From the NCBI RefSeq assembly GCF_000169335.1, contig NZ_AAXW01000092.1:1-13264 (forward strand): a DNA stretch of 13,264 nucleotides. Direction: 5' to 3'. The position numbers were made by a program, and so were the translations under genes. This document shows, one piece after another, positions 5,675 to 13,264 of this stretch. The stretch is from Crocosphaera chwakensis CCY0110 (lineage in GTDB: Bacteria > Cyanobacteriota > Cyanobacteriia > Cyanobacteriales > Microcystaceae). A model generated the notes under the pieces. The model saw only the letters and a program-made list of their open reading frames with translations. It did not search any database and was not told where the DNA came from. Each line of letters begins with the position of its first letter. The stretch's first letter is position 1.

Positions 5675-7241
5675 AGCCACCTCTGATACCAAACGGTTCT
5701 TCCAATTCATCGACAACATCTATCAACGGAAGTCCATAATAAGCAGAAACAGAAAAGCTTCCCCATGAAAAACCTAACTCTACTCCAGAACTAGCCAAGG
5801 TTTGTTTGGGAAGTATAGAATCTTCCGATTCCCATACATATCCAGCTTCTAGAAAAGGAACAAGTTTAATTTCCCACCCTACAAATTTATCCTTGAAGGC
5901 AGTCCAGGGAACTTGAGCAGAACCCACAATACAATTATCATTACGAAAAGCTTGTCGCGCATATCCCCGAACCGCGCCGTTACCAAATTGGCTGCCCCCA
6001 ATTTTGCACTGCTCCTGTGGAAATAATATTTGATCAGCAAATTGTGATTCTACTCGGAAAGAAAATAGTAAATTCTCAGAGAATGCTTGTAAAAAATCAA
6101 AATCTAATTGAGTGTAAAAAAAACTCCGCTCAATTCCTACATTGAATTGAGCTTTTAGGCTAAAAACCTGATTAGGAGAGCGATTGATCCATTGTGGAGA
6201 AAATCTGAGAACTTGATACTCTGCTATTCCGTTGGGAAATCGTTCATCAAACTCAAATCTTTCTCCTAAAATAAAATTTTCACTCCGATGGTAATCATAG
6301 CTTAAGGATAAGAGCAAAGAATTATTTTTATTATCAATGACAGGATGTTGTAAGTCTAAGCCTACAGTTGTTACATCATTTTCAAAGTCAAATAAGTTTA
6401 GTGGTTCGACAACTATTTCATTAGATTCAATTTGTCCTCTAAACTGTAATCTGGTATTTTCAGAGGTTACAGGAAAATTAAAAGAAATATATCCTAAATC
6501 TTTACCTTCTGATTTGCCATATTGAAGTAAGAATTCTTGTCCCCCTCCAAACAAATTTTTATTGTTATAAGTGAAAAGTCCCTCTTCAGAGCCTGTCCCG
6601 GCCGGTGCGGTGTTATTTCCTTGAAAAGATAGAGTTTGAGGTAAAGTTTCTTCAATATTTAAGACGAGAATACTTAAATTTTTCTGACTGCCTTCTTGAA
6701 GATCACTGTTTAAACTCTTAATCAGAGGATCTCGTGATAATTTATCTAAATTATTTGATAAATGAAAATTATTTAAAGGCTTTTCATAAGCGGAATTTAA
6801 TCTAGATAAAATATAGTTTTTGTCTAGCTTTTTTGCTCCATTAATTTCAATTTCTTCTAGAGAACCTTCAAAAACTTCTATAATTAAAATTCCTTCATTT
6901 AATTGATCTTGGGGAGGAAAATTAGCCCATGATGTTATGTAGCCTTGATTTTTATAGATTGTACTAATAAAAGTAGCTAGTTCTAATCCTGCTGCCAACA
7001 GATCATCTAATTGTTGATATTCTCTCTGCCAGTTTTTATTAATATTATTTTTCTGTTCTTCAGTCAAAATTGAGCTATTTTTAATAATTATATTGTCTAT
7101 TGTATAGGTTTCGCTATTTTGATTAGCAGATAATACGAGTCTTCGGTCTTTCGGACTTTGGGGATAGGGATCGGTTTCTAGAGCAACAGCACAGGGTAAA
7201 AAAATATTTAATATTGTGATTAATGTCAAGAGTAGTAACAT
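5658..7241 (-). CDS. TpsB: ShlB/FhaC-family outer-membrane transporter
   Basis: The channel that would export the neighbouring TpsA. The 527-residue product starts at 7241 after GGTGA; an in-frame TGA immediately upstream excludes extension. A hydrophobic leader (MLLLLTLITILNIF) ends with AVA at residue 20, although it lacks the usual basic n-region. Residues about 46-200 form the POTRA part (YTIDNIIIKN through ILIIEVFEGSLEEIEI). The 16-strand barrel follows, with the family signature VRGY at residues 424-427 in the large inward loop, flanked by a Cys pair (C412, C437) that may form a disulfide. The protein ends in Phe (FNWQF), the outer-membrane assembly signal. Length is typical. Its 3' end overlaps tpsA by 17 bases tail-to-tail, so the partners are not in one operon. 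Confidence 0.93.
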   Translation of the reverse strand: MLLLLTLITILNIFLPCAVALETDPYPQSPKDRRLVLSANQNSETYTIDNIIIKNSSILTEEQKNNINKNWQREYQQLDDLLAAGLELATFISTIYKNQGYITSWANFPPQDQLNEGILIIEVFEGSLEEIEINGAKKLDKNYILSRLNSAYEKPLNNFHLSNNLDKLSRDPLIKSLNSDLQEGSQKNLSILVLNIEETLPQTLSFQGNNTAPAGTGSEEGLFTYNNKNLFGGGQEFLLQYGKSEGKDLGYISFNFPVTSENTRLQFRGQIESNEIVVEPLNLFDFENDVTTVGLDLQHPVIDNKNNSLLLSLSYDYHRSENFILGERFEFDERFPNGIAEYQVLRFSPQWINRSPNQVFSLKAQFNVGIERSFFYTQLDFDFLQAFSENLLFSFRVESQFADQILFPQEQCKIGGSQFGNGAVRGYARQAFRNDNCIVGSAQVPWTAFKDKFVGWEIKLVPFLEAGYVWESEDSILPKQTLASSGVELGFSWGSFSVSAYYGLPLIDVVDELEEPFGIRGGFNWQF

Positions 7242-7555
7242 GAAAAATCACCTAGATTTTAACTCAATTTAGTAAGTAAAATTATTATCAAAATATCAAA
7301 GATGTTTTATTTTTGTCAAACAATTTCTGTAAATTATAAATTTTTAGAGTAATAAATTTTTCTAAAATTTTTAATTAGAGAATAGATATTTGACCACTAT
7401 CCCTTGGCGATCCCGAAGGGAGCTGCTCCGCAGTAGCGCATAAATCTTTAAAAGAAGAAATCAACAATATTTTCAAAATATAACTTTTTATTATGAAGAT
7501 AGAAGAGGCTTGTTTTGATACAATGCAGTAACATGGACAAATCTGCATATTTTCT
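7242..7555. other. Intergenic region, 314 bp, between divergent tpsB and receiver gene
   Basis: Very AT-rich apart from one GC-rich hairpin repeat at 7405-7440. It should contain promoters for both flanking genes. A TACAAT (7519-7524) could be a -10 for the rightward gene but has no good -35. No protein-coding frame here shows recognisable features. Confidence 0.5.
7405..7440. repeat. GC-rich double-hairpin element, likely dispersed repeat
   Basis: TGGCGATCCCGAAGGGAGCT followed by GCTCCGCAGTAGCGCA forms two adjacent small stems: TCCC/GGGA around GAA, and CTGC/GCAG around TCC. Its composition contrasts sharply with the AT-rich surroundings and resembles short palindromic dispersed repeats common between cyanobacterial genes. 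Confidence 0.55.
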
Positions 7556-8179
7556 ATGAAACAGACTAAGACAGGAGAAAAAATCGAAAAAAAAGAGAGT
7601 AAAGTGCAAGAAATAACTAATATTCTCTTTGTTGATACTGAAATAGGTACTCGCCATTTAATTACTAACTATATCAACAACAATGAAAGCGATTCACTCA
7701 AAGCCTTTGCAGCAGGAAGCGTAGCTGAGGCAGTGCGAATACTTTGGGATAATAAAGACAATTTAGAGATACATATAATAGTAGTTTCGTACTTCTTGTC
7801 GGGGCGAACATCGGGAATTGAGTTAATAGAAATAATTCGACAATTAGGATTTAAGGATATCCCTATTTTTATGCTCACAAGGAGAGATGTAGAGCCAGAA
7901 CTAGACAGAGCGCAATTTTGGGGAGTCAGAGGATTTTTTAACAAAACAACTATAACGTCGGATGAGATTGTCAAGAAACTGAGACGATATATAAAAGAAG
8001 TGATGCTATATGAAGCAGAAATTTATGAGGAAAAAAATCGCCTTGTTAAGAATAAGAGCGGAGAGAGTCAATATAGGTTCTTGAGATGGACTTCCCCCAG
8101 AGGAAAAAATCGAGGGATTTGTCTTGGGAGAAGCGATGGAGCGTTTGATGAAAATGAAGAAGATTTTGACGAAGAGTAA
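7556..8179 (+). CDS. Receiver-like protein lacking the phospho-acceptor Asp
   Basis: Residues about 21-148 follow the CheY fold: strand 1 ILFVDTE (acidic pocket DD reduced to D27-T28), strand 3 IIVVSYF, strand 4 PIFMLT (switch Thr 108) and the strand-5 Lys in GFFNK (K130). The strand-3 aspartate that accepts phosphate is Ser78, so normal phosphorylation is not expected; the Thr and Lys are kept. A 20-residue charged N-terminal extension precedes the domain, and a basic segment (RFLRWTSPRGKNRG) and very acidic tail (DENEEDFDEE) follow it; there is no recognisable output domain. It is 207 residues and cytosolic. It stands alone, diverging from tpsB and converging on the CHAT gene with a 19-base gap. 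It may act as a constitutive or ligand-controlled binding partner, possibly of the CHASE2 kinase-like protein 3 kb downstream (inference). Confidence 0.8.
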   Translation: MKQTKTGEKIEKKESKVQEITNILFVDTEIGTRHLITNYINNNESDSLKAFAAGSVAEAVRILWDNKDNLEIHIIVVSYFLSGRTSGIELIEIIRQLGFKDIPIFMLTRRDVEPELDRAQFWGVRGFFNKTTITSDEIVKKLRRYIKEVMLYEAEIYEEKNRLVKNKSGESQYRFLRWTSPRGKNRGICLGRSDGAFDENEEDFDEE

Positions 8180-8198
8180 AGAAATGATAATAAAGTAA

Positions 8199-10507
8199 TC
8201 ACGGGACCAAAAGAACATAACCAGCCCAGTCGTAAGGGTGTTGATTATCACTCTGTAACATAGCTAATTGGGCTTTTCTAAGAGCTTCAATGGGGGGATA
8301 TTCTTGTTGATAGAAACGATAAAAATGAGGAGTTAAATCTGCACTATCTGTATCTCCTACTCGCCACAAGGTACTGATAACATTGTTAGTCCCGGTACGA
8401 ATGGATAGTCCTCCCATGCCTAAAATTGTTCGATCATTTCCAACAGCCGTTTCGCATCCGCTCAACACCAACAAATTAAGAGGGAGATTGTTCTTAAGCA
8501 ATAAAGTTTCTAGCTCAGATAAAGACAGTTTCTGATCGTATGTTAAGAGATAGGATTGTTCAGCATTGCCCCCAAAACGCCCATGAGTGGCTAGATGAAG
8601 AAATGAAATAGATTCTTCTTCAGAGACAGAATTTAACAAATTCTCATAAGTAAACGAATCATTAATGGTAATCTCCATATTAGTTAAGAATTGTATCTGT
8701 TGAACTTCTTGTAAAACTCCTGGTAAATCAGGCCAGTTAACGTCATCAGCTTTTGAGGAAGTTGATAAACCAAAAATTTTGCCAGTATCAGCTATTTTAA
8801 TTGAGTTAGATTGACCTAAACCAAGAGAAAAAGCCAACTGAAACTTTTCAATTAAATAAGTTTCTCCACTCATTAAGGCTGCGAAAGGCAGATTTTGTAA
8901 AACCCCTGACGGCTGAATAAAAAGAGTTTTAATTTTATTTTTTGCTAACTGATTTTCAAGAGGAGAAATAAGTTTTTCATAAAGTATATTAGCTGTCTTC
9001 CTATAATCTTCAGTGATCTCAAACTTTAATTCAGACCGCCATTGAGTGGCTAATTTTTGTAACTCAGATTGAGTTAAATCAAGTTTATAGTGAGATAAGT
9101 TATTTTCAGGAAGTTCTAGGATAACGTAAGTCTGTTCAGGTAAAGAAACAAAATAAACAAAAGCTTGACCTGTCTCTAGAGTATTAAATGAATCTAAATC
9201 CAGAGGACAAGGAGCATTAAAATAATTCTCAACTAAGGCTATCTGGTATTGTTGTAAGATTTCCTTAAGCTTGAGTAAATCCGTTGAAGATTGAGCTTGT
9301 TGTAAACCGAGTTCTAAAGCTTCTAAATACAAAGGCTCTATATCTTGAGTAAATTGACCTTGTTGACGTATTTCTGCTAATTCAGGGCGCAAACGATCAA
9401 GAGTTTTAAGAGCGTTAATATAGGAAGATAAAGCTTTTTCTTTATCTTTTTGTTGAAGAGAAATCTTAGCGGATTCCCATTGCCACAAATAAAGACTATC
9501 CCAGGCTCCTATCTGCATGGCAGTCTGTTGAGCTTCTAGAAATAGGGTAGAAGCTCTGGGTAAATTTCCCTTGGCTTTAAATTCCTTTCCTAAAGCACCT
9601 AAAGCAAAACTAAGAAGTCTTTTATTTTGTGTTTTACGGGCAACTTCTAGAGCAAATTGAGGTCGTCCTAATTGTAAATACAATTCTCCTTTTGATAGAG
9701 ATAAAGGAAGTTCTTTTACTTTTAGGAATAACTGATTTTTAGAAAATTTAGATTGCTCTTTTAATAAAATTTGAGTGCGTAAAAAATCGACTCCCTGTAA
9801 AGTTTCACTTAAAGCTAAAGATTGTTCTACAGCTTTTTGATGTTCTTGATTGATCTTATTAATCTGTTGTGAAAGTTCAGCGACTGTTTTATCATTTATT
9901 TTATCATTCCAAAGTCTTGCCCATTGAATATCTTGTGTCAATTCTTCAATCCATAATTTTTGTGTAGTAATTAAATTGTTCAAAACGTGAAGTTTAGGAG
10001 AATTATTTAGCTCAGGTAAGGCTTGATTATAGTAAGAATTAGCTTGTTGATATTTTCCTTTTTTAGAATAAATATTACCGAGTATGCCACTAATTATACT
10101 TTTTTTACTTAAACTATCCCTAGAAGAATTAAAAGCATCTAGAGCTAATTTTTCCGCTTGAGCTAATTTTCCTTTATTCAGCAATAATTGCGCTAAATTA
10201 GCTTTAATAGAGCTAATGTTACTTGATTCATGGGATTTTTCTAATAAATCTTCTAAAATAGCAATAGCCTCGTCAAATAGACCTAAATTAGCATAAGACG
10301 AGGACAAATATTGTAATAATGTTGGATGAGGATCAAGTTGTTTTTCTAAAGAAATAATTTGATGATAATTCCCTCTATTGTATAATTCGCTAATGTATTG
10401 CAATTGAAATGATGTATTCTCACTAATTTCTGCTGTAACTAAATTTGTCTTTAGTAATATAAGAAGGGTAAAAAAAAATAAATAATTATCTTAGTCCTAA
10501 TCTTCAT
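8199..10507 (-). CDS. TPR-CHAT caspase-like protein, probably exported; frameshift in signal peptide
   Basis: A CHAT-family (caspase-like, clan CD) cysteine protease fused to TPR repeats. The main frame runs from a TTG at 10403 (734 residues). TPR-like helices cover about residues 1-380 (e.g. SSYANLGLFDEAIAILEDLL, GNIYSKKGKYQQANSYYNQA). The CHAT domain fills the C-terminal 300 residues, with the catalytic pair in HLATHGRFGG (H607) and LVLSGCETA (C650). The same frame continues upstream without a start to a stop at 10493-10491, encoding FFFTLLILLKTNLVTA, a signal-peptide core. ATG 10507 (MKIRTKIIIY) is one frame off; one extra T in the T9 run (10478-10470) joins them, giving 769 residues with a classic Sec signal cleaved after VTA. 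That would place the protease in the periplasm. Substrate unknown; the neighbouring TpsA, DUF928 or CHASE2 proteins are candidates. Confidence 0.88.
10470..10478. repeat. A9/T9 homopolymer at the CHAT frameshift
   Basis: Nine A on the plus strand (T9 in the coding sense), within the signal-peptide codons of the CHAT gene. Ten would join ATG 10507 to the CHAT frame. Confidence 0.8.
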
Positions 10508-10662
10508 AATCTAATAGAGAATTAAAATTAAACTAGCTAGAATGGTCACAGTCTAAAAATTTGGCTATGATTGAATTTAAACTATAAACCGAAAAATAGC
10601 AACATACTTTTATTTGAAATCAAAATTACTGACAAATATTAGATAATGGTCTTTAATTAATT
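10508..10662. promoter_or_regulatory. Divergent intergenic region between CHAT and DUF928 genes
   Basis: 155 AT-rich bases from which both genes must be transcribed in opposite directions. A short palindrome CTAGCTAG lies at 10533-10540. TTGAAA (10614-10619) and GATAAT near 10640 are promoter-like for the rightward pair but spaced too widely to be convincing. No ORF of note. Confidence 0.35.
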
Positions 10663-11315
10663 ATGAAAATAGCCATTTATAGTATCATAATATCTCAAAT
10701 ACTGCTAAATACCCTAACTACAGTAGCTGAATCACAGGGAAATAGAAACAATGCACAAGAAAATAGACAAGAATCGTCAACTGACAGTGAAAATATCGAA
10801 CTCCAGAGAATGAAGGTTATAAACCCCCCAGTGATGCAACGGAAAGGCAAAATATCGAGTTCCAGGGAAAACGGGGAGGGACAGAAAAAATATTAAAATT
10901 AAAGGTTTTGGCTCCCTCTGACCATAAAGGACAAACGCTAAAATCCTACCCTGAATTTTGGATTGATGTCGAAACGCTCCCTGAATACCCGCTCCAAATT
11001 AACTTAATTGCCAAGAAAGGGGCTAAAAGTGTATGGAGAGAGGACATAAATCCAAAGTCGAATCTATTTGCCGTTAAGTATCCAGAAAACCTGCCTCCCC
11101 TAGAGCCTGGAGTCTATATTTTGGCAGTAGGTTATAAATGTCCCGAAAGTTGTCAATCGTTAAGGATGTCGTTTGCCATTGTTAAGGATGAAAACCTTAC
11201 TCGATTATTACAAGAAACAATATCAATAGAAGAAAAAATTAAACTATTAGCGGAAAAAGGATTTTGGTTTGATGCACAATCGCTTATCATTAATCAATTG
11301 GTTAAAAAGTATTAA
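10663..11315 (+). CDS. DUF928-like exported protein, one-base frameshift at C6
   Basis: The first frame (10663-10896) opens with a Sec signal peptide (MKIAIYSIIISQILLNTLTT, cleavage about TVA) and a Gln/Asn/Glu-rich linker; the second frame holds the folded domain: LKVLAPSDHKGQTLKSYPEF, then W, a strand-rich middle, LPPLEPGVYILAVGYKC and a helical end. This is the pattern of the cyanobacterial DUF928 family (a Gly-rich stretch, LAP, then a conserved FW), function unknown. The frames overlap at 10791-10896; adding one C to CCCCCC at 10824-10829 joins them as INPPSDATERQNIEFQGK, giving 217 residues. The second frame has no ATG before the conserved part (only TTG at 10908), so it is not an independent gene. 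The gene overlaps the downstream CHASE2 gene by 44 bases, implying coupled translation. Likely periplasmic. Confidence 0.75.
10824..10829. repeat. C6 homopolymer at the DUF928 frameshift
   Basis: Six C in AT-rich DNA, at the only point in the two-frame overlap where a single added base gives an unremarkable join (NPPSD). Placement of the shift elsewhere between 10791 and 10896 cannot be excluded. Confidence 0.55.
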
Positions 11316-13264
11316 CTCTAATAAGCTTTTTCAAGTAACTTTGATATCAATTATTATTAGCTCAGGAATTTGGGAGATTAGAGGATTAAATTTAAAGATT
11401 CTAGATATAGAACAATGGGATTTAAAAATATTTGACTACTTTTTTGCCTTAAAACCTCAAGACAAACCTGACAATAGAATTGTTATTATAGGAGTTGAAG
11501 AAGAGGATATTAGAGAATTTGGCTACCCTATTCCTGATGGAACTTTAGCCCAACTGTTATTAAAAGTCACAGAGAATAAAATAGAAAAAAGAAAAGAAAA
11601 AGAGGATGAACTACACTTTAGTCCGATTATTGGATTAGACATAATTCGAGATATTCCAGTGCCTCCTGGCCATAAACAATTGAGAGAAGTTTTTCAAACA
11701 ACGCCTAATCTTATCGGAGTAGGCTCAACTTTAACGAAGGGAGAACAAACCCTAGAATTTCCTCCAGTTCTGTTGGAAAAAAATCAAGTGGGAGATATAG
11801 CTGTACCAGTTGATAGAGATTTAATTATAAGAAAAGGATTTTTATGGCCTAACTTAAAAAACCATCCAGAAATTCCTAGTTTGTCTCTTAAACTAGCCTT
11901 GATGTACCTATCAAATCAGGGAATTAAACCGAAGCATTCAGAGATTAATAACAAATGGATGCAATTAAAAGAAACTTCATTTCCAATATTTAGACCGACA
12001 GATGGAGGCTACGTTAGTGATGAAGGAGGTGGGTATCAAATTCTAATAAATTGGAGAAAAAATGGTAAACCTTTTCCAAAATATTCTTTACTTGACGTAT
12101 TAAATGATGAGAATAATAAGATAGATTTTACCAACAAAATTGTTCTTATCGCTGGTACTGCCCCTAGTATAAATGATACCTTTATTACTCCTTTGTCGTT
12201 GACAGATAAAAAATTACCTAAAAAAACTTATGGGGTTTCCAATATCGCTCATTTAACCAGTCAAATTATTAGTTCAGTTCTAGACGAAAGACCGTTAATC
12301 AAAAGTATTCCTGATTGGGTAGAATTACTAGAATTATGGCTTTGGACTTTGGGAATTTCATTTATTTTGATAAAAGTTAATTCAGATCCTTTTCAATACC
12401 TTATTAACATATTGTTGGTAATAGGAGGAAGTTCTGTTATCGTATTTAGTATTCATTATATTTTATTTTTAAATGGATACTGGATTCCCTTAGCTCCAAT
12501 TTTTCTAAGTACAGTTTTGACTGGAATCTTCTATTTATTATTAAGTCTTTATAAAAATAAAAAAACAGATTTGACTGGGATGCTCTGTTTATTATTAAGT
12601 GTTCGTGAATATCAAAAGATAAATTCGATCATTACAAAATTCAATTCAATTCTAACGAATCAATTAGCTAATCCGATTTTTCAAATAAGAGAAACTTTTT
12701 CCAACTTAACTCTATCGCAAGAATTATCATCACAAGAATCAAAACAAATGCTTGACTATATGACGAATTTGGTAATATTAAAAGAAAGTGGAGAAAAAGT
12801 GATTAATATAGTTCAAAACACTTTTCCATCTTTTGAAGATGGAACTCCAATTAATTGTACTAATTTCAATAATTGGATTGAAAAGATAGTTTTTAAAATT
12901 ATTGATGAAATGCGATCAAATTTTGGTTGTTTAGAAATTGCTCAAATAGAATTTAGAAAAGAGTATGATTCAAAATTATTTCAAAAATGTGTTATTAATT
13001 CACAATTAGAATTTATTATTAGAAGTATTCTGAAAAATGCTGTTGAATCAGTTTTTTATAAATATGAAGAAGAATTAAATTATCAACCTAAGATTACTAT
13101 AAAAAGTATTTTAGTTAATTTTCAGCAAATAAATGTAATTATTCAAGACAATGGCTTTGGTATTCCATCTAAGCATGAAAATTTAGTATTTAAACCTTTT
13201 TTTACGACGAAAAATCAAGAACAACATAGTGGATTAAGTTTATACTATTGTGAGGAAATTATCA
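11272..13264 (+). CDS. CHASE2 sensor histidine-kinase-like protein, partial (3' end missing)
   Basis: One open frame to the window edge, 664 codons visible. ATG 11272 (MHNRLSLINW) lies within the end of the DUF928 gene. TM1 is about residues 21-35 (LISIIISSGIW). The CHASE2 sensor follows to about 345, with typical blocks DLKIFDYFF, RIVIIGVEEEDI, PIPDGTLAQLL, IIGLDIIRD and KIVLIAGT; it lies outside the inner membrane. Three TM helices come next (about 349-369, 377-401, 404-427). The dimerisation region reads ILTNQLANPIFQI: the H-box position is Asn463, with no His nearby. The ATPase domain has an intact N-box (ILKNAVESV) and G1 (DNGFGIP) and FKPFFTTK, but G2 is altered (HSGLSL). It probably binds ATP; autophosphorylation at the usual site is doubtful. 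Confidence 0.93.
   Translation, partial: MHNRLSLINWLKSINSNKLFQVTLISIIISSGIWEIRGLNLKILDIEQWDLKIFDYFFALKPQDKPDNRIVIIGVEEEDIREFGYPIPDGTLAQLLLKVTENKIEKRKEKEDELHFSPIIGLDIIRDIPVPPGHKQLREVFQTTPNLIGVGSTLTKGEQTLEFPPVLLEKNQVGDIAVPVDRDLIIRKGFLWPNLKNHPEIPSLSLKLALMYLSNQGIKPKHSEINNKWMQLKETSFPIFRPTDGGYVSDEGGGYQILINWRKNGKPFPKYSLLDVLNDENNKIDFTNKIVLIAGTAPSINDTFITPLSLTDKKLPKKTYGVSNIAHLTSQIISSVLDERPLIKSIPDWVELLELWLWTLGISFILIKVNSDPFQYLINILLVIGGSSVIVFSIHYILFLNGYWIPLAPIFLSTVLTGIFYLLLSLYKNKKTDLTGMLCLLLSVREYQKINSIITKFNSILTNQLANPIFQIRETFSNLTLSQELSSQESKQMLDYMTNLVILKESGEKVINIVQNTFPSFEDGTPINCTNFNNWIEKIVFKIIDEMRSNFGCLEIAQIEFRKEYDSKLFQKCVINSQLEFIIRSILKNAVESVFYKYEEELNYQPKITIKSILVNFQQINVIIQDNGFGIPSKHENLVFKPFFTTKNQEQHSGLSLYYCEEII

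Noticed and set aside
7669..8251. Minus-strand frames opposite the receiver gene
   Set aside because: They mirror a gene with clear receiver homology and have no features of their own.
8199..10403. CHAT protein starting at TTG 10403
   Set aside because: The open frame continues upstream and encodes a signal-peptide core; the TTG is within the mature region.
10908..11315. Separate gene starting at TTG 10908
   Set aside because: The TTG lies inside the DUF928 conserved stretch (KVLAPSD); the frame is open upstream to 10791 and joins the signal peptide by one base.
1..13264. CRISPR array, tRNA, transposon ends, attachment sites
   Set aside because: No regularly spaced repeats, cloverleaf, transposase or flanking terminal repeats were seen.

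Overview
The window looks like an AT-rich cyanobacterial genome segment. Evidence: two perfect HIP1 octamers (GCGATCGC), a CYP120-like cytochrome P450, and a set of families typical of cyanobacterial accessory regions: a two-partner-secretion (TPS) exoprotein with its transporter, a TPR-CHAT caspase-like protein, a DUF928-like protein and a CHASE2 sensor kinase. No rRNA, tRNA, CRISPR array, transposase or phage gene was found.

Layout. Positions 1-1488 hold minus-strand genes: the first codons of an unidentified gene, a 56-residue two-helix membrane protein, an unrecognised coiled-coil protein, and a short locus (about 1360-1592) with a TATAAT promoter, a strongly folded leader, a well-placed ribosome binding site, a 48-codon ORF and a terminator-like hairpin. 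After an AT-rich gap, 1871-5674 carries on the plus strand a full-length P450 (if one base is restored) and a TpsA exoprotein. The TpsB transporter gene (5658-7241, minus) runs tail-to-tail into tpsA with a 17-base overlap. An AT-rich gap with a GC-rich hairpin repeat follows, then a receiver-like protein (7556-8179), a TPR-CHAT protein on the minus strand (8199-10507), and a plus-strand pair: a DUF928-like secreted protein (10663-11315) and a CHASE2 histidine-kinase-like protein (from 11272, running off the window).

Three genes (P450, CHAT, DUF928) are each one base out of frame, and in each case one extra base in a homopolymer (A10, T9, C6) restores a sensible N-terminus. For CHAT and DUF928 the restored reading starts with a Sec signal peptide. 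This could be base-call error, slippage-type expression control, or real decay; the sequence alone cannot decide.

How it may work together (inference): after frame repair, the CHAT protein and DUF928 protein are exported, CHASE2 senses outside the inner membrane, and TpsA crosses the periplasm to TpsB. These parts would therefore meet in the periplasm. The kinase lacks the histidine expected in its H-box and the receiver lacks its phospho-acceptor aspartate, so signalling, if any, is probably not classical His-Asp phosphorelay. This periplasmic CHAT/DUF928/CHASE2/TPS grouping is the best candidate for an undescribed system here; the structured 48-codon locus is the second.
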